64,000 bases of DNA from Rhabdophis nuchalis. Lineage: Eukaryota; Chordata; Lepidosauria; Squamata; Natricidae. Shown one piece after another: positions 43,080 to 54,235 of the stretch. A model generated the notes under the pieces. It saw nothing but the letters and a program-made list of their open reading frames with translations, was not told where the DNA came from and did not search any database. The DNA lies in assembly GCA_039707465.1 (NCBI GenBank), contig CM077647.1:45507110-45571109 (forward strand). The letters run 5' to 3'. Position 1 is the first letter of the stretch, and every line of letters starts with the position of its first letter. The translations under genes and the position numbers were made by a program.

Positions 43080-43885
43080 AGCCAAGTTGCCTCAGCAAGC
43101 GCTGCTCTTCCTCTCAACCACCTCTCTAGGTTGGCTAGGTTGGAAGCATTTCCTCTGCTTCTCCTCCTCCTCTTGGAAGAAAGAGGCACTTCCCTTAGCG
43201 CTCGGAGGAAAGAGTTCACTTCCCTTAGCACTCACCGCTGTTGCACATGTCAGATGGAGTGTTGGAAGCCAGGCCGGTCCCGTATGCCTGTCTGCTGCTT
43301 TCCTGGCTGGCTGCCCAGCTGACCAAGCGGGGCCAAGACTGCAGCTGGCAGGGAGTGAATGTGCGCTGAGTGAAATAGGAGGCGTCCTGCTAGCAGACGC
43401 TTCATATGGACGGTGAGCGAAGGGCATAGAGGCTGGGGAGGCTGGTCATCCCCCAAGCTGGCTCTCGGAGGAAGGAGGCAGGGATGCCAGCTCGGGACTT
43501 GCTTCCTTTACCACTCGTCGCTGACACCCTTGCTAGATGGAGCATTGGAAGCCATTCCAGTCCTGCCCACTCACCCACCCAGCTGACCAGGTGCAGTCGG
43601 CAGAGAGGTGTACGCACAGCAAAATAGGAGGCACCCCGCCAGCAGAGGCTGCACATTAACAGCAAGGGAAGGGCACAGCAATGGGGGAGGCTGGCCATCC
43701 CCCAAGCTGGCTCTAGAAGGAAGAAAGCAGTGATGCCAACCTGGGGCTCGCTTCTTTTACTGCCGGACGGAGGGTTGGAAGACAGGTTGGTCCTGCCTGT
43801 CCGCTGCTTTCCCTGCCGGCTGCCCAGTTGACCAGGCAAGGCCCAGGCTACAGCCAGCGGGGAGAGAGTGCTAGGCTAGTGCAAT
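43080..43885. repeat. degenerate long tandem repeat
   Basis: GGAGTGTTGGAAGCC, GGAGCATTGGAAGCC and GGAGGGTTGGAAGAC recur at about 43256, 43539 and 43769. CATCCCCCAAGCTGGCTCT recurs at about 43448 and 43697, and GCTGACCA-like motifs accompany them. About three units of 230-280 bp, diverged. Confidence 0.75.
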
Positions 43886-43889
43886 TGCT

Positions 43890-44175
43890 GCTTACCTGTG
43901 TGTAGGCAGGAGAAAGCAGTTCTGTGGAGCCACATGGAAAAGACAAGGCAGGGCAAGCATTGGAGTGGGCTGGTTGGGAGGGTATGGCCAACCAGTGCAA
44001 TAAAAATTACTCTGAGCATGCACAGAAACAAAACCCAAGATGGTGGCACCATAGGGAGAACCAGTTTGGGGGCATGGCAGGCCTGGGTCACTGTCTGTTC
44101 CATCGACTAAGGCCACCAAACCACTACCAGTTCGACTGAACCGGTCCAAACCGGTAGGAACCCACCTCGGTTCAT
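43890..44175. repeat. interspersed repeat (GGTTCCTACC family)
   Basis: Ends with ACTGAACCGGTCCAAACCGG then TAGGAACCCACCTCGG. It includes AAGATGGTGGCACCAT. Relative of 2010-2260 in reverse. Confidence 0.6.
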
Positions 44176-44214
44176 GATTTTGAAGATTAAATATTTCAAA
44201 GAGCCTACATCAAG

Positions 44215-44735
44215 CTGTCTTTAAAGTTGACTTGGAAATTTTACCTGGGTGTGCCCATGAAACACTCTACTTCATAAACTGCACTGGCTGCTAATCTGTT
44301 TCTGGATGTGATTCAAGATGTTTCTTAGGCCTTCTAACCCTTCACGGTATGGGACTTTGTTATTTGACTAATTATCTCCTGTGATCTCTCCTGGCCAATA
44401 AGAACCAGCAAAGTTGGTGTATATTAGTTTTCTATTAAACCAATTACCTTTTGGGACTAAGGAAACAAGCCTTCTCTTGCATCATCAAATTAAATTTCCA
44501 TTATAATCTGGATGCTTCCTGTCCTGATGGCATTCCAGAAGGATTTAACAATCTGACTGTTTCCCCTGATCTTGGGCTGAAAACCTTTCTGAATTTTGTT
44601 GATGGTTGGATTCATAATTCATTCTTTTTTATTTGTTTTAATTATTGCATTTGAGTTATTATATTTTATCTTTTTGTTATATTGTAAGTTGCTGAGATTT
44701 GTTAGAGATAGTCTAAACAGCACTTACCCTTACAT
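44215..44735 (+). mobile_element. old L2 LINE 3' end
   Basis: Worn RT C-terminus (CTGCACTGGCTGCTAATC for HWLP, then GLRKQAFSCIIKLNFHYNLD) and a 3' UTR with TTGTAAGTTGCTGAGATTTG. Much older than the other L2 copies. Confidence 0.65.
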
Positions 44736-44795
44736 TTTTTGAGAGGTAAGCAAATATGGATGCGGAAAAGGTCTTTGGGAGACTGAGTCTTTGTG

Positions 44796-45189
44796 TATAG
44801 ATAGTGCTCAACTTATAATTATTTGTTTGGTGATCATTCAAAGTCCCAACAGCACTGAAAAAAATGGAGTTATAACCTTTTTTTATACTTATACAGCTGC
44901 ATCATCCCCATATCAATTGGGGGATGATCAAAATTTGGGTCCTTGGCAACTAGCATGTATTTATAATGGCTGCATTATTCCAGGTCCATTTGAGACTTTC
45001 TGACAAGTAAGGCAATGGGAAAGTCAGATTCACTTAACAGTCATGTTACTAACTTAATAATTGCTGTAATTCACTTAATAACTGTGGCAAGAAAGGTCAT
45101 AAAATGGGGCCAAATTCATTTAACAAAGGTCTTGCTTAGCAACAGAAATTTTGGGTTCAATTATAGTCATAATTTGAGAACTATCTGTA
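44796..45189. mobile_element. TIR repeat, complete non-autonomous copy
   Basis: Ends TAGATAGTGCTCAACTTAT and the inverse ATAATTTGAGAACTATCTG, about 20 bp each, with TA at the edges. Non-coding interior with TTCACTTAACAGTCATG and GTCTTGCTTAGCAACAG. Partial copies occur at 11290-11495, 31265-31340 and 40178-40478. Confidence 0.75.
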
Positions 45190-45744
45190 CAGCAAAAGCA
45201 CTAGTCACTACTTCAGGTCCTGAAGGATATAACTTGATATACAATTGAAGGTGTTAGAGAAGATGTCACTAGGCTTTTGTCCCTGGGTTTTTGCTCTGTT
45301 GTTTTTTATCAGCTTCTGACAGAACTTATGAAATGCAAATTTGAATAAAGAATAACCATCATTGCAAACTCTTCCTCCAAAATATGGACAAGAGCCAAAA
45401 CTAGTCCTAGAGACACCCATACTTAATTTACACAGACAATGACCAAAGTTGGGGACATTATGAATAATTAGAGAAGTATACTAACTTGAAAATTCCTCCA
45501 TATTAATCATACATTGAGATAATAAGTGTTCAAGAAGTGATGTCTCTGACTTGAAACAAGAATAAAGAGGATGCTTCATTCTATAGTAACTTGCTCTCCA
45601 CAGGCGAAATGGCATACCAGATCTAATATTTTATTTATAAACTATCACCCTACATGCAAAGGTATCTCTTTCAGCAGCTTTCTGGAATTTGTATCTAATT
45701 TGCTTCTGTGGTGCATCGTCTCAAACTCTAATGAAAAAACAAAC
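45190..45744. other. AT-rich DNA, no recognised feature
   Basis: Nothing gene-like beyond chance frames. Confidence 0.5.
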
Positions 45745-47223
45745 TACCATGTTTTGCCAAAAATAAGACAGGGTCTTATATTTTTTGGATTCATGAAATA
45801 TGGCCTTGGCCTTATTATTGGGAGGAGGGGGTATTATTTTGTGGATGCAGGAGGCAGCAAGCAAGGGACTGCATGTCCTCTCGTTCCCATTGCCTCCCCT
45901 CCCTGTTCTGGCCGAGAGGCTGGCAGGCACTGCTCTGACGTGTCCCGTCACTTCTCTGCGTCGGATTGGGCTTTCTTTGCAAGGGAGTCAATCTGGCGAG
46001 CAAGTTGTATGGATTTCCATGCCTTACTTTACGGGATGTTGCTTGGCACCTGGGACATCGGGAGAAGCCCTGTGAGGAAGTGCTGCTGCAATGTGCAGGA
46101 AATCCCCCCCACCTGCAGATCATCCTTTCAAAACATAGTTTCACCAGGATGAAGAGGTGGCTGGAGGCAGCGGTTGCACCGGGTTGGGCTTTCTTTGCAA
46201 GTCAGACGATCTGGGGAGCAAGACATTTAGGAAGGCTGGGCTGGCATGGCACCGTTTCTCCAGTGAAGCATTTGATTCATCCCCAGGGGTGAACGTTTCA
46301 CCCTTTGCAATCTCTCTGCCCTGGCTTGGAAGCTGCAGAGGAAGCCTGCCATGCCCAGTGAGGGGGTGGGGGAGAAGCAACAGCAAGAGGAGCCATGTCT
46401 CGCTCCACATCTCTCACTTCTCCACCACCGCACCTGCCACCTATTTCACTAAAGAGACTGTGGGGAAGGGAAGCAGTCTGGATTCTGTTAGCATTGGGGC
46501 GGGGTGGGAGGAGTTTGTCTGCGAGACATGCGTACTACCCAAGACTTGCAGCTCAGCCGTGTTTCTCACTGTTTTGTTCAGGGAAGCACCCTATAAAAAA
46601 AAATCTCGCAAATTCAACTTTCTCACTGGGCCATGTGGGTCAGGACGAAATAATGATAAAAAAAATTGTGGATAGCTGCTACTACAGTACCCATCGGAAG
46701 GCCGGTGGAAGGCGCGTGGGGTGCATCAATTGGCCTCCTGCTGCTTTTGTGGCCACAATCGATGGTAAAAGCAGCCCCACTTGCTGGAGACCATGGCTGG
46801 AGCAGCACCCACAAATCAGCTGTTTTTTTTAATGGCAGCCGGAGCCGAGAAGCACTGGAAAAGAAGGTACTTGCCACTGTATCCTTTCACTAGGGCTTAT
46901 TTTCGAGTGAGGGCATATATTTACACCAGTGGTAGTCAACCAGGTCCCTACCGTCCACTAGTGGACATTCCAGCTTTCATGGTGGGCAGTAGGGGTTTTG
47001 TCTGATACTGAAGCACTTTCCTTTTTAAAATTTAATTGACTTCCCTACTTTATAAATCACCATTACTGTGGAACCGGTGCACAGTTAGAAAATTTTACTA
47101 CTAACAGGGATACAAAAGTGGGCGGTAGGTATAAAAAGGTTGACTACCCTGATTTACACTGATCTCAAAAACCAGGCCTGGCCTTATTAGCAGGACATGT
47201 CGTATTTTCGGGGAAACACGGTA
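45745..47223. mobile_element. AAATAAGCC-family MITE, 1.5 kb copy
   Basis: Ends TACCATGTTTTGCCAAAAAT and the inverse ATTTTCGGGGAAACACGGTA with TA at each edge. The interior is collinear with 56016-57425 in reverse. A hAT MITE at 46927-47151 sits inside it. Open frames across it are not coding by any evidence. Confidence 0.8.
46927..47151. mobile_element. hAT MITE with perfect 8-bp target duplication
   Basis: CAGTGGTAGTCAACC to GGTTGACTACCCTG. ATTTACAC is repeated exactly at 46919-46926 and 47152-47159. The related MITE at 56016-57425 shows the unoccupied site. Confidence 0.95.
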
Positions 47224-48479
47224 ATCACTATTTACACGGCATCTTTTGTTGAACTCACTGGAATATAGTGCCAATTAATATGCTAACATCAGGAATAATA
47301 AAAAGACTATATTAAAATCAATATGCCTTGTGTTAACCATGGACAAAGATCTTTAAGAGCTATTCAATAAAAGGATGAAATTTAAGTTTTCAATTTTTTG
47401 CCGAAAATTTGCAATTTCCAACCTGTACTAGTTTAACTTATTATCTATTTTTAAAAACACATCTTGATTTAATTACTGGTTAACTTCATGTGCTGTAATT
47501 ATATAAAATGTTGTTTACATTCTTTCAATTCCAGTTGCTTTAAAGTAATAATTACTTCATTTTAAGCAGTCTATAATAGCGACTACGTATAATTTGAAAT
47601 AAAAGTGATATGTTTAGTTTCTTACTCAATTGTTTTCTTCAACATAATGGAAAATATATGTTAATTTTATATTTGACATTTGCAATATTAAAACAAAAGA
47701 TATAACAGAGATATTTTTGCAATAAAGAGTACAACTTATTTGAAATTTCTGACATATTATAATAAATTATTTCCAGAAATATACTTAATTAATAGTATAC
47801 ATGTAGTATATTTATCCTTTACATTGTTGCATAATACTCTCATTACGGATTGTATCCTACCGTTCTTCTCTTCTCATGTTTTATGTGTTTCTACTTTACA
47901 TCTAGTCACATGTTTTGTGGCTTTGCTAAAGCATAGGGCAAAAATTTGAAAAAGTGACTTGTGACAAATATGTCAGATTACGATATATGTCACCTACAAA
48001 CAAACTGTAGCTTGTTTCAATTACACATAATCAAGACATATACTCTCAGTATGCTTATGTGTCTCTCAAACTGTCACAGAGGTGTTCAAAAGCAAAATGA
48101 AACATATTTATAATATTTCAAAATGAATACTGGGGAGTAGTTTCAGAGGCAGAATACTATCCATGGTGGCGTCTTCAGCATCTTCTCGTTTGATGTCCAC
48201 TGTCTGTAAACCATTTTTAAACATCTGACACTACATTTTGTGTGATTTACCCCACTTTCCCTCCAAAGGCTCCCATTTTATAACATTTTTCAGGTATCAA
48301 TGTTCTAGCAAATGAAGAATATAGCTAGCCAGGCACATTAAATGTTCCATCATAATGATCTGTAACTTCCTAGGTCCTCTCCACCACAACATTTCCTCAT
48401 TAGCGACAAGGCTGTATGAAGTGAATCTAAAATTCTCTATAGGCAAAGTTAATGAAACACAGGTTTAGTCCCACAAAAT
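47224..48479. other. AT-rich DNA, no recognised feature
   Basis: No gene or repeat recognised over 1.2 kb. Confidence 0.5.
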
Positions 48480-48675
48480 ATTTCTTAACAGTAAGATTTA
48501 AAAAAATGGAACACATTGTCTCAGAAGATTGTGTAGTCTCTATCAAGGGAGGTGTTTAAATAAGGACTGCATGGCAAGCTTTAAAGAATGCTGTATTACT
48601 GGATTCCTGTGCTGAACAATAGGTTGGATGATATGCTCTCTAAGATCCCTTTCAACTTTTATATTATCTTGTTCC
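48480..48675 (+). mobile_element. CR1 LINE 3' end
   Basis: CR1 3' UTR landmarks in order: GGTGTTTAAATAAGGACTGC, then GGTTGGATGATATGCTCTCT and AAGATCCCTTTCAACT. 5'-truncated and moderately diverged. Confidence 0.8.
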
Positions 48676-48854
48676 TTCTTCAGAAACAGATGTTTCAGTA
48701 TCAAAAATATTTTGCTCTTGTTTTATTATACCAAGAGCACATTATTACTTTTTCCTTATATACATTTCAATTTTTTAATCCTGTTAAAACTCTAAAGACG
48801 TTTATGGCAATTAAGATTTTAATATAAATTATATCTGTTACACATAAGAACCAT

Positions 48855-48876
48855 TATAATTATTATAATTATTATA

Positions 48877-48962
<86 letters not shown>
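48855..48962. repeat. (ATT)n microsatellite, R4/Dong target and tail
   Basis: More than 25 ATT units directly at the 3' end of the minus-strand R4/Dong element. Confidence 0.95.
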
Positions 48963-50137
48963 CTTTATTCATAAAACATGAAACTCAGGCAAATGAACAT
49001 TTAAAAATGCATTGCAAATACTATTGACTGGTGCTAATGGTTGATACAGTTTGCTGCCAGCATCCTAGGTATCAACCAAGTATCTTCTTAGAATGTAAGA
49101 TGTTCCAAGTAGCACAGTTTTTTGCAGTTCCGCTGGCGTTATTGCAGGAAGCTGCAATTTGCTGATATATTTAGTAAAATTTTTGCACATGGTGCCAAGT
49201 ACCCCGATGACAATGAGTTTCACTGTGACATGCTTCATCCATAGCTGTGTAGTTTCGATGGCCAGGTCGCGATATTTCATTATTTTTTCTAGTTCTTTTT
49301 CTTTGACTCTGGCATCTCCAGGAACAGCGACATCTATAAACTGTACACTTCGGCCCTCTACAACTGTGATATCTGGTGTGTTGTGCTCCAAATGACGATC
49401 TGCTTGTATTCGAAAGTCCCACAAAATCTTCACCCTCTCATTCTTGATAACCTTTTCCACTTTGTGTTCCCATGACTTTCTGGATACAGGTAAACCATAT
49501 TTTTTACATAATGACCAGTGGATTAATTTAGCAACTCGGTCATGTCTAGCTTTGTAATCAGTTTGTGCGATTTTGCTGCATTCACATATTAAATGTGAAA
49601 CAGTTTCGACTTTGTTATTGCAAAGTCGGCAGTTTGGGTTGTCAGTGGATTTTTGAATCTTCGCTTTCATGGCATTAGTTTGTAGTGCTTGTTCTTGAGC
49701 AGCCAGTATTAAACCTTCCGTTTCTTTCTTGATAGTTCCCATCTTAAGCCATGTCCATGTCAAGTTGTCATCATATTTTCCTTCAATTTTTTTCAAGTGC
49801 TGCCCATGCAAAGCCTTGGTCTTCCATCCATTTAATCTGTCATCCAGCTGTTTTTCCTTATATTCTGCCTTTGTTTCTGTTGTTTTTATTTTGTTCTCCA
49901 TTTTTACAGCCTGCAGCAATTTTTCTGTACTTTGGTTCACATAATCATTTAAACTGCATTTTTCTTCTTCTACAGTTTGATGGATTTGCAATAGCCCCCT
50001 GCCCCCTATTTTTCTTGGCAGGTACAACCTGTCAATGTCACATCGTGGATGTAAAGCATGGTATATATTCAAAAGTTTGTGTGTTTTCCGTTCTAAGTTT
50101 TCCAGTTCAGCCAGAGTCCAGTTGATTATTCCAGCTG
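48963..50137 (-). mobile_element. R4/Dong-clade LINE, 3' part
   Basis: Minus-strand element whose 3' end abuts (ATT)n. R4/Dong elements are known to target TAA repeats. It contains the ORF C-terminal region and a short 3' UTR (TTCATGTTTTATGAATAAAG). The upstream limit coincides with the edge of DIRS copy 2. Confidence 0.85.
49065..50136 (-). CDS. R4/Dong C-terminal domain: zinc knuckle and restriction-like endonuclease
   Basis: 335 residues are open from 50072, and the same frame is readable to about 50130 (INWTLAELENLERKTHKLLN). ALHPRCDIDRLYLPRKIGGR is the conserved thumb/linker motif. CRLCNNKVETVSHLICEC is a C-x2-C-x8-H-x4-C knuckle. Then come HNTPDITVVEG, IDVAVPGD and EKIMKYRDLAIE, the PD, D and K-bearing blocks of the restriction-like endonuclease that cuts the target. 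The end, LQKTVLLGTSYILRRYL, is the clade signature. The reverse transcriptase is missing, so this is the intact C-terminal third of a truncated gene. Confidence 0.85.
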
Positions 50138-50384
50138 AATGACCATTGTCCTACCTGAAGGGTCCATCTCTGTGCACTTCCGCAGTGGCAAAGGAAGGGT
50201 TAATTTACGTCTCACTGCCCATGGACTGGATTCAAAGCTTCTTAGTCCTGCCTTTCTTCCCACAATCCTCAGTTTCAATGAAGGAAGCATCATCATAAAG
50301 GACCAAAACCTCGATACCTCCACAGATAACCTGCAAGCAACAGGTACATACAACACAAATAGAGAAAGAGAGGGAGGGATTTGG

Positions 50385-50470
50385 CCACTGCGGAAGTGCA
50401 CAGAGATGGACCCTTCAAGTAGGACAATGGTCAATCTCCTGTGCACTTCCTTCAGTGGCCAAGGAAGGAA
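50385..50470. repeat. DIRS copy 2 internal complementary region
   Basis: GGCCACTGCGGAAGTGCACA then GAGATGGACCC is the exact inverse of the left terminus at 50155-50205. The following GTGCACTTCCTTCAGTGGCC should mirror the lost right terminus. Confidence 0.88.
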
Positions 50471-50522
50471 CATGCCCAAGCAATAATGTCACTGGGCGGG
50501 TGTCACGGCAGGTCGGCCCGTG

Positions 50523-51684
50523 TCAGGAATCAGTAGCAACAACGCTGTGCAGAACGCGGCGGCCAAAGGCGGCGTCAGCCGAGGCGTACTTGTCAAGCTT
50601 GTAATGTCTGGCAAACAAGGAGGGCGTTGCCCATGTGGCGGCCCTGAAAATCTCTTCTAGTGGGGCCTGGGAGGCCCAGGCGGCAGTGGTTGCTGCGCTT
50701 CGGGTAGAATGCGCTTCGGGTAGAATGAGTCAATCCCTCCGGCTTCGGCTTGCCCTGTTGTTCGTAAGCAATGGAAATGCAAGCCTTGAGCCAGCGAGCA
50801 ATGGTAGAAGAAGGCACTTTGAGGCTCATCGTGGCGGGCAAAAATGAGATAAACAGGTTCTCTGACCAACGAAAGGAGGCGGTGCGCTTAATGTAATATT
50901 TTAAGGCTCGTCTCACATCCAACGTGTGCCAACGTCGTTCCCTAGGGTGCGTTGGGCGCGGGCAAAAGTTGGGGAGGACGATCTCCTGAGCCCTGTGGAA
51001 ATGCGAGTTGATCTTGGGCACAAAGCTGGGATCAAGTCGAAGGACGACCCTGTCGCTGTGGACCACGCATAACTCCGCCCGAACAGAGAGAGCGGCGAAC
51101 TCCGACACCCTCCTTGCCGAGGTGATAGCGACAAGGAAGGCTGTTTTGAGTGAGAGGTGGCAGAGGGACGAAGCGGCCAGTGGTTCGAAGGGTGGATCGG
51201 ACAGGGCCCGGAGGACAGTAGAAAGATCCCACGACGGAAACCTGTGAACTGTAGAAGGTCGGAGGGTGGAGGCACCCTTAAGGAAGGCCCGAACGTTGGA
51301 GTGCCGAGAAAGAGGCAGTCCCGAGTCCGTCGAGATGACTGTTGCAAGCACTGCCACCTGACGCTTCAGGGTGTTGGGTGCGAGACCCTTGTCGAGGCCG
51401 GATTGGAGGAAATCCAAGATGCGAGAGACCTCAGTCGAGAGGGGAGACAGGCGGCGAGACTCGCACCATGCCGAGAAAGCAGACCAGGTAGCCCCGTAAA
51501 TTCTGGTGGTAGACGGGCGCCTGGCTGCCTGAATGGTGCGGATGACCTGCTCCGACAGGTGAGCGCGAGCTAAGAGTTCCCATTCAACCGCCAGGCGGTC
51601 AGGTTGAGCCAGTGGGGCTCGGGATGAAGCACGGCCCCCTGGCGGAGTATGAGCAGGTGCCGCGGGATCTGCCATGGAGGACTG
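50523..51684 (-). pseudogene. DIRS tyrosine recombinase, one frameshift
   Basis: DNA strand exchange enzyme that integrates the circular DIRS DNA. LAVEWELLARAHLSEQVIRT starts the protein region, then a core-binding domain (STTRIYGATWSAFSAWCESR). The catalytic domain has AFLVAITSARRVSEFAALSV (Arg I), LTHSTRS (His-x-x-Arg) and, in the next frame, SLFARHYKLDKYAS with the nucleophilic Tyr. The frame is broken only by a 16-bp tandem duplication at 50695-50726, between HxxR and Tyr. Otherwise it is open from the MT overlap to a stop at 50523-50525. The best preserved recombinase in the window. Confidence 0.88.
50695..50726. repeat. 16-bp tandem duplication in the recombinase
   Basis: GCGCTTCGGGTAGAAT occurs twice in a row (50695-50710, 50711-50726). 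The added 16 bp shift the frame. Confidence 0.95.
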
Positions 51685-51689
51685 GTCAA

Positions 51690-52648
51690 TAGGTTGCGGA
51701 GGTCGGCAAACCAGGACCTGGGAGGCCAGGAGGGGGCCAGCAGAAGAACGTCCGCCCTCTCCTGAAGAATCTTCCTGATGACACGCGGCAGGAGCGGAAT
51801 CGAGGGAAACGCATAGAGGAGCCCTGGAGGACACGGACTTGGTTGGTGTGGCAAAAAGATCCACCAACGGAGTGCCGTACCGATGACAAAGGAGCTGGAA
51901 CACGTCCGGGTGAAGTTACCATTCGGATGGGTCGAGAGTGGTTCGGCTCAGCCAATCCGCCCGAACATTGTCCACACCCGAAATGTGCTCCGCTCTGATG
52001 GAACCTAGGTGGCGTTCGGCCCACCTGCCCAGCGCCTCCGCCTCCGTCATCAAGGCGCTGGACCTGGTGCCTCCCTGGTGGTTGATATGCGCCTTCGTCG
52101 GGATGTTGTCTGTGCGCACAAGAAGGTGTTGACCCTCGACCTCTGACTGGAGCCAACGTAAGGCGAGGCGAACCGCTCTCAACTCGAGCCAATTGATGTT
52201 GTTGGAGAGTTCACGGGGCGTCCATCTGTCATGGACCATCCTGTGTTCGAGGTGTGCCCCCCACCCGAACAGGCTGGCATCCGACGTGAGGATCAGGCGG
52301 TCGGGTTCCTGAAAGAGGGAGCCGTTCAGTAGGGCCGGGGAGAGCCACCAGTGTAGGGAGCGGCGTACCTTCGGGGGTAGCGTCACACGCAAGTTGGAGT
52401 TGCTGGCATTGGCCCTCTGCGAAGGAAGAAGAAACCATTGAAGCTCCCTTGCGTGAAGGCGGGCCCAGGGAACTATTGATAGGCAGGAGATCATCTTCCC
52501 CAACAGTTGGGAGAGAAGAATGATCGGTACGGACCTGGATGTCAGGACCTTGCAGGCTGTCTCTTGCAAGCTGGTCACTCGGTCCGGAGAGAGGCGGACT
52601 ATGCACGAGCAGGTGTTGATCAGCGTTCCCAGGTGGAGCACCTCTGTT
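51690..52648 (-). pseudogene. DIRS RT end, RNase H and methyltransferase-like region
   Basis: The frame 51916-52695 (its first residues belong to the R4/Dong tail) has LHLGTLINTCSCIVRLSPDR, MISCLSIVPWARLHARELQW, LTSDASLFGWGAH (RNase H), NNINWLELRAVRLALRWL and HISGVDNVRADWLSR. Farther on YGTPLVDLFATPTKS leads the methyltransferase-like part. The YLDD half of the RT is missing because of 5' truncation. Confidence 0.85.
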
Positions 52649-52706
52649 GAGCTGTTGAGGTACCAACCAGCCCCAAAGGCTGTGAATCTCACCAAAGATT
52701 AACCAC

Positions 52707-52786
<80 letters not shown>

Positions 52787-52794
52787 TATTATTA

Positions 52795-52834
<40 letters not shown>

Positions 52835-52892
52835 GTGGTTAATCTTTGGTGAGATTCACAGCCTTTGGGGCTGGTTGGTACCTCAACAGCTC
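52649..52892. repeat. 244-bp palindrome made of two opposed R4/Dong tails
   Basis: Arms 52649-52711 and 52831-52892 are perfect inverses (GAGCTGTTGAGGTACCAACC and onward to ATTAACCACATAAT). The centre is (TAA)n followed by (TTA)n with one GTT. The right arm is continuous with the R4/Dong 3' end at 52835-53130, so the left arm is the last 60 bp of another copy in the opposite orientation. Confidence 0.93.
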
Positions 52893-53130
52893 GAGTCCTA
52901 ACCAAGGACCTAGGAACTGTCAAGGTAATGTCGGAGGATATTAGCTGCTCCAAGCAGGGTGGCCCTTTGTAGAGTCAGAATGCTCAAGTCCGGCAAACCT
53001 AGAACCTCCACATAGCGAGGCAGTCCCCTAGGTATTGCTCCAATGGCTTCAATCACAATCGGGACAACACACGACTTTCTCTTCCACAGTCGCTCAACTT
53101 CAATTTGCAAGTTGTTGTTGTTGTTATTAT
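52835..53130 (-). mobile_element. R4/Dong LINE 3' end, second subfamily
   Basis: C-terminal codons CVVPIVIEAIGAIPRGLPRY, VEVLGLPDLSIL and LQRATLLGAANILRHYLDSS, then a 3' UTR running into (TAA)n. Different from the copy at 48963-50137. Confidence 0.85.
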
Positions 53131-53149
53131 AACTTACTTTTGTCAAAAA

Positions 53150-54235
53150 GTATGGGAAGGAAGCAAAACAAACTTCTTAACCGTAGCCACTAAATAATGA
53201 CATATTTAATGCTAATTTCAAATTAGATTAAAGAATAATTTCTTTATCTCCTTGAAATATATATTTTGGAAATACTTTCTAATATTGTGCTTGATATTAA
53301 TTTATAGGATATTTTTTCATAGACAAGGTTGATATTCAATAAATATGTAACAAACAGTCTATCACTCCTTATTTCTACCACTCCCACCATCAGCTTTCCA
53401 TTTTTGTCATATTAATTAATCAGATCCAAAAAGTGAAACTGAGTCTTGAAATTCAGAAGGCTTTTTTCCTAAGCCTGATGTGGAGAATTTTCATTCAAAA
53501 ATTAAATTTGTAATACTATTTTTACCAATACAAGGAAAAAATAATTCAATTCCTTGCTTTTAAGTAGTCTTTTATTTTCTGAGAATAGAGCATAATACTA
53601 TGTGAATGAGTTAAATATCTAAAATTGACAAAACGTAGGTATACTTCTAGAAAAAATGGATGGCTTTGAAAATCAGTTGCTGCCTGGGAGGGCTATTTGT
53701 CGATAAACTCAATTGTCCAGCATGAATAGGAATTCTCTTTTCTTTGTCTTGATCTCTCTTCAGAATTTTTTGTTCTTTTCTTTTTAAATATCATTTAAGT
53801 ATCATTTTAATTATTATACCACAAATTAATAGGCACCAAACTTAGAAAAAGAGTTTCTTTTACATTTGGTCAATTTGTAGATATTTAAATAGCCCATTCA
53901 CACAGTATCATATTATATTCTATAGCCTAAGCCTCCAAAGATGAAGTGAGGAAGGCTCACCTTTCACCTAAACTCAAAATAAACTAAGGCTTGTGAAAAA
54001 AATAAAATAAAAAACCCCACCTTCTTTCAACATGTAAAAAACAAGAAAAAAGTCAAGGAAACGTTTGGTCCATTAGTGGGAGAAAGTGGCAAGAAGGTGA
54101 CAAGCAACAGGGAGAAAGCAGAACTTAACTTATTTTTTTGCATCCGTCTTTACACAAAGGGAATAAACAGTCCAATCTATCAAAAACAGTACTGAAAAAA
54201 CAGATTAGGAACACAAGTTAAAATAGGCAAAAAAA
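53150..54235. other. AT-rich DNA, no recognised feature
   Basis: Nothing gene-like or repeat-like recognised. Confidence 0.5.

Larger units (their letters stand above)
50138..52648 (-). mobile_element. DIRS-type element, second family, 5'-truncated
   Basis: Left terminus CCATTGTCCTACCTGAAGGG then TCCATCTCTGTGCACTTCCG. An internal complementary region follows at 50385-50470, then tyrosine recombinase, and RNase H/methyltransferase-like frames. The RT core, gag and right terminus are missing beyond 52648, where the R4/Dong palindrome begins. Confidence 0.85.

Noticed and set aside
46157..46832. Frames of 145-172 residues in the 1.5-kb MITE
   Set aside because: Overlapping frames in a non-coding MITE. 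The paralogues at 24-25 kb and 56-57 kb do not preserve them.
52649..52892. Palindrome as a CRISPR-like or terminator structure
   Set aside because: The right arm is continuous with R4/Dong 3' UTR and the centre is a TAA microsatellite, so a retroelement origin explains it.
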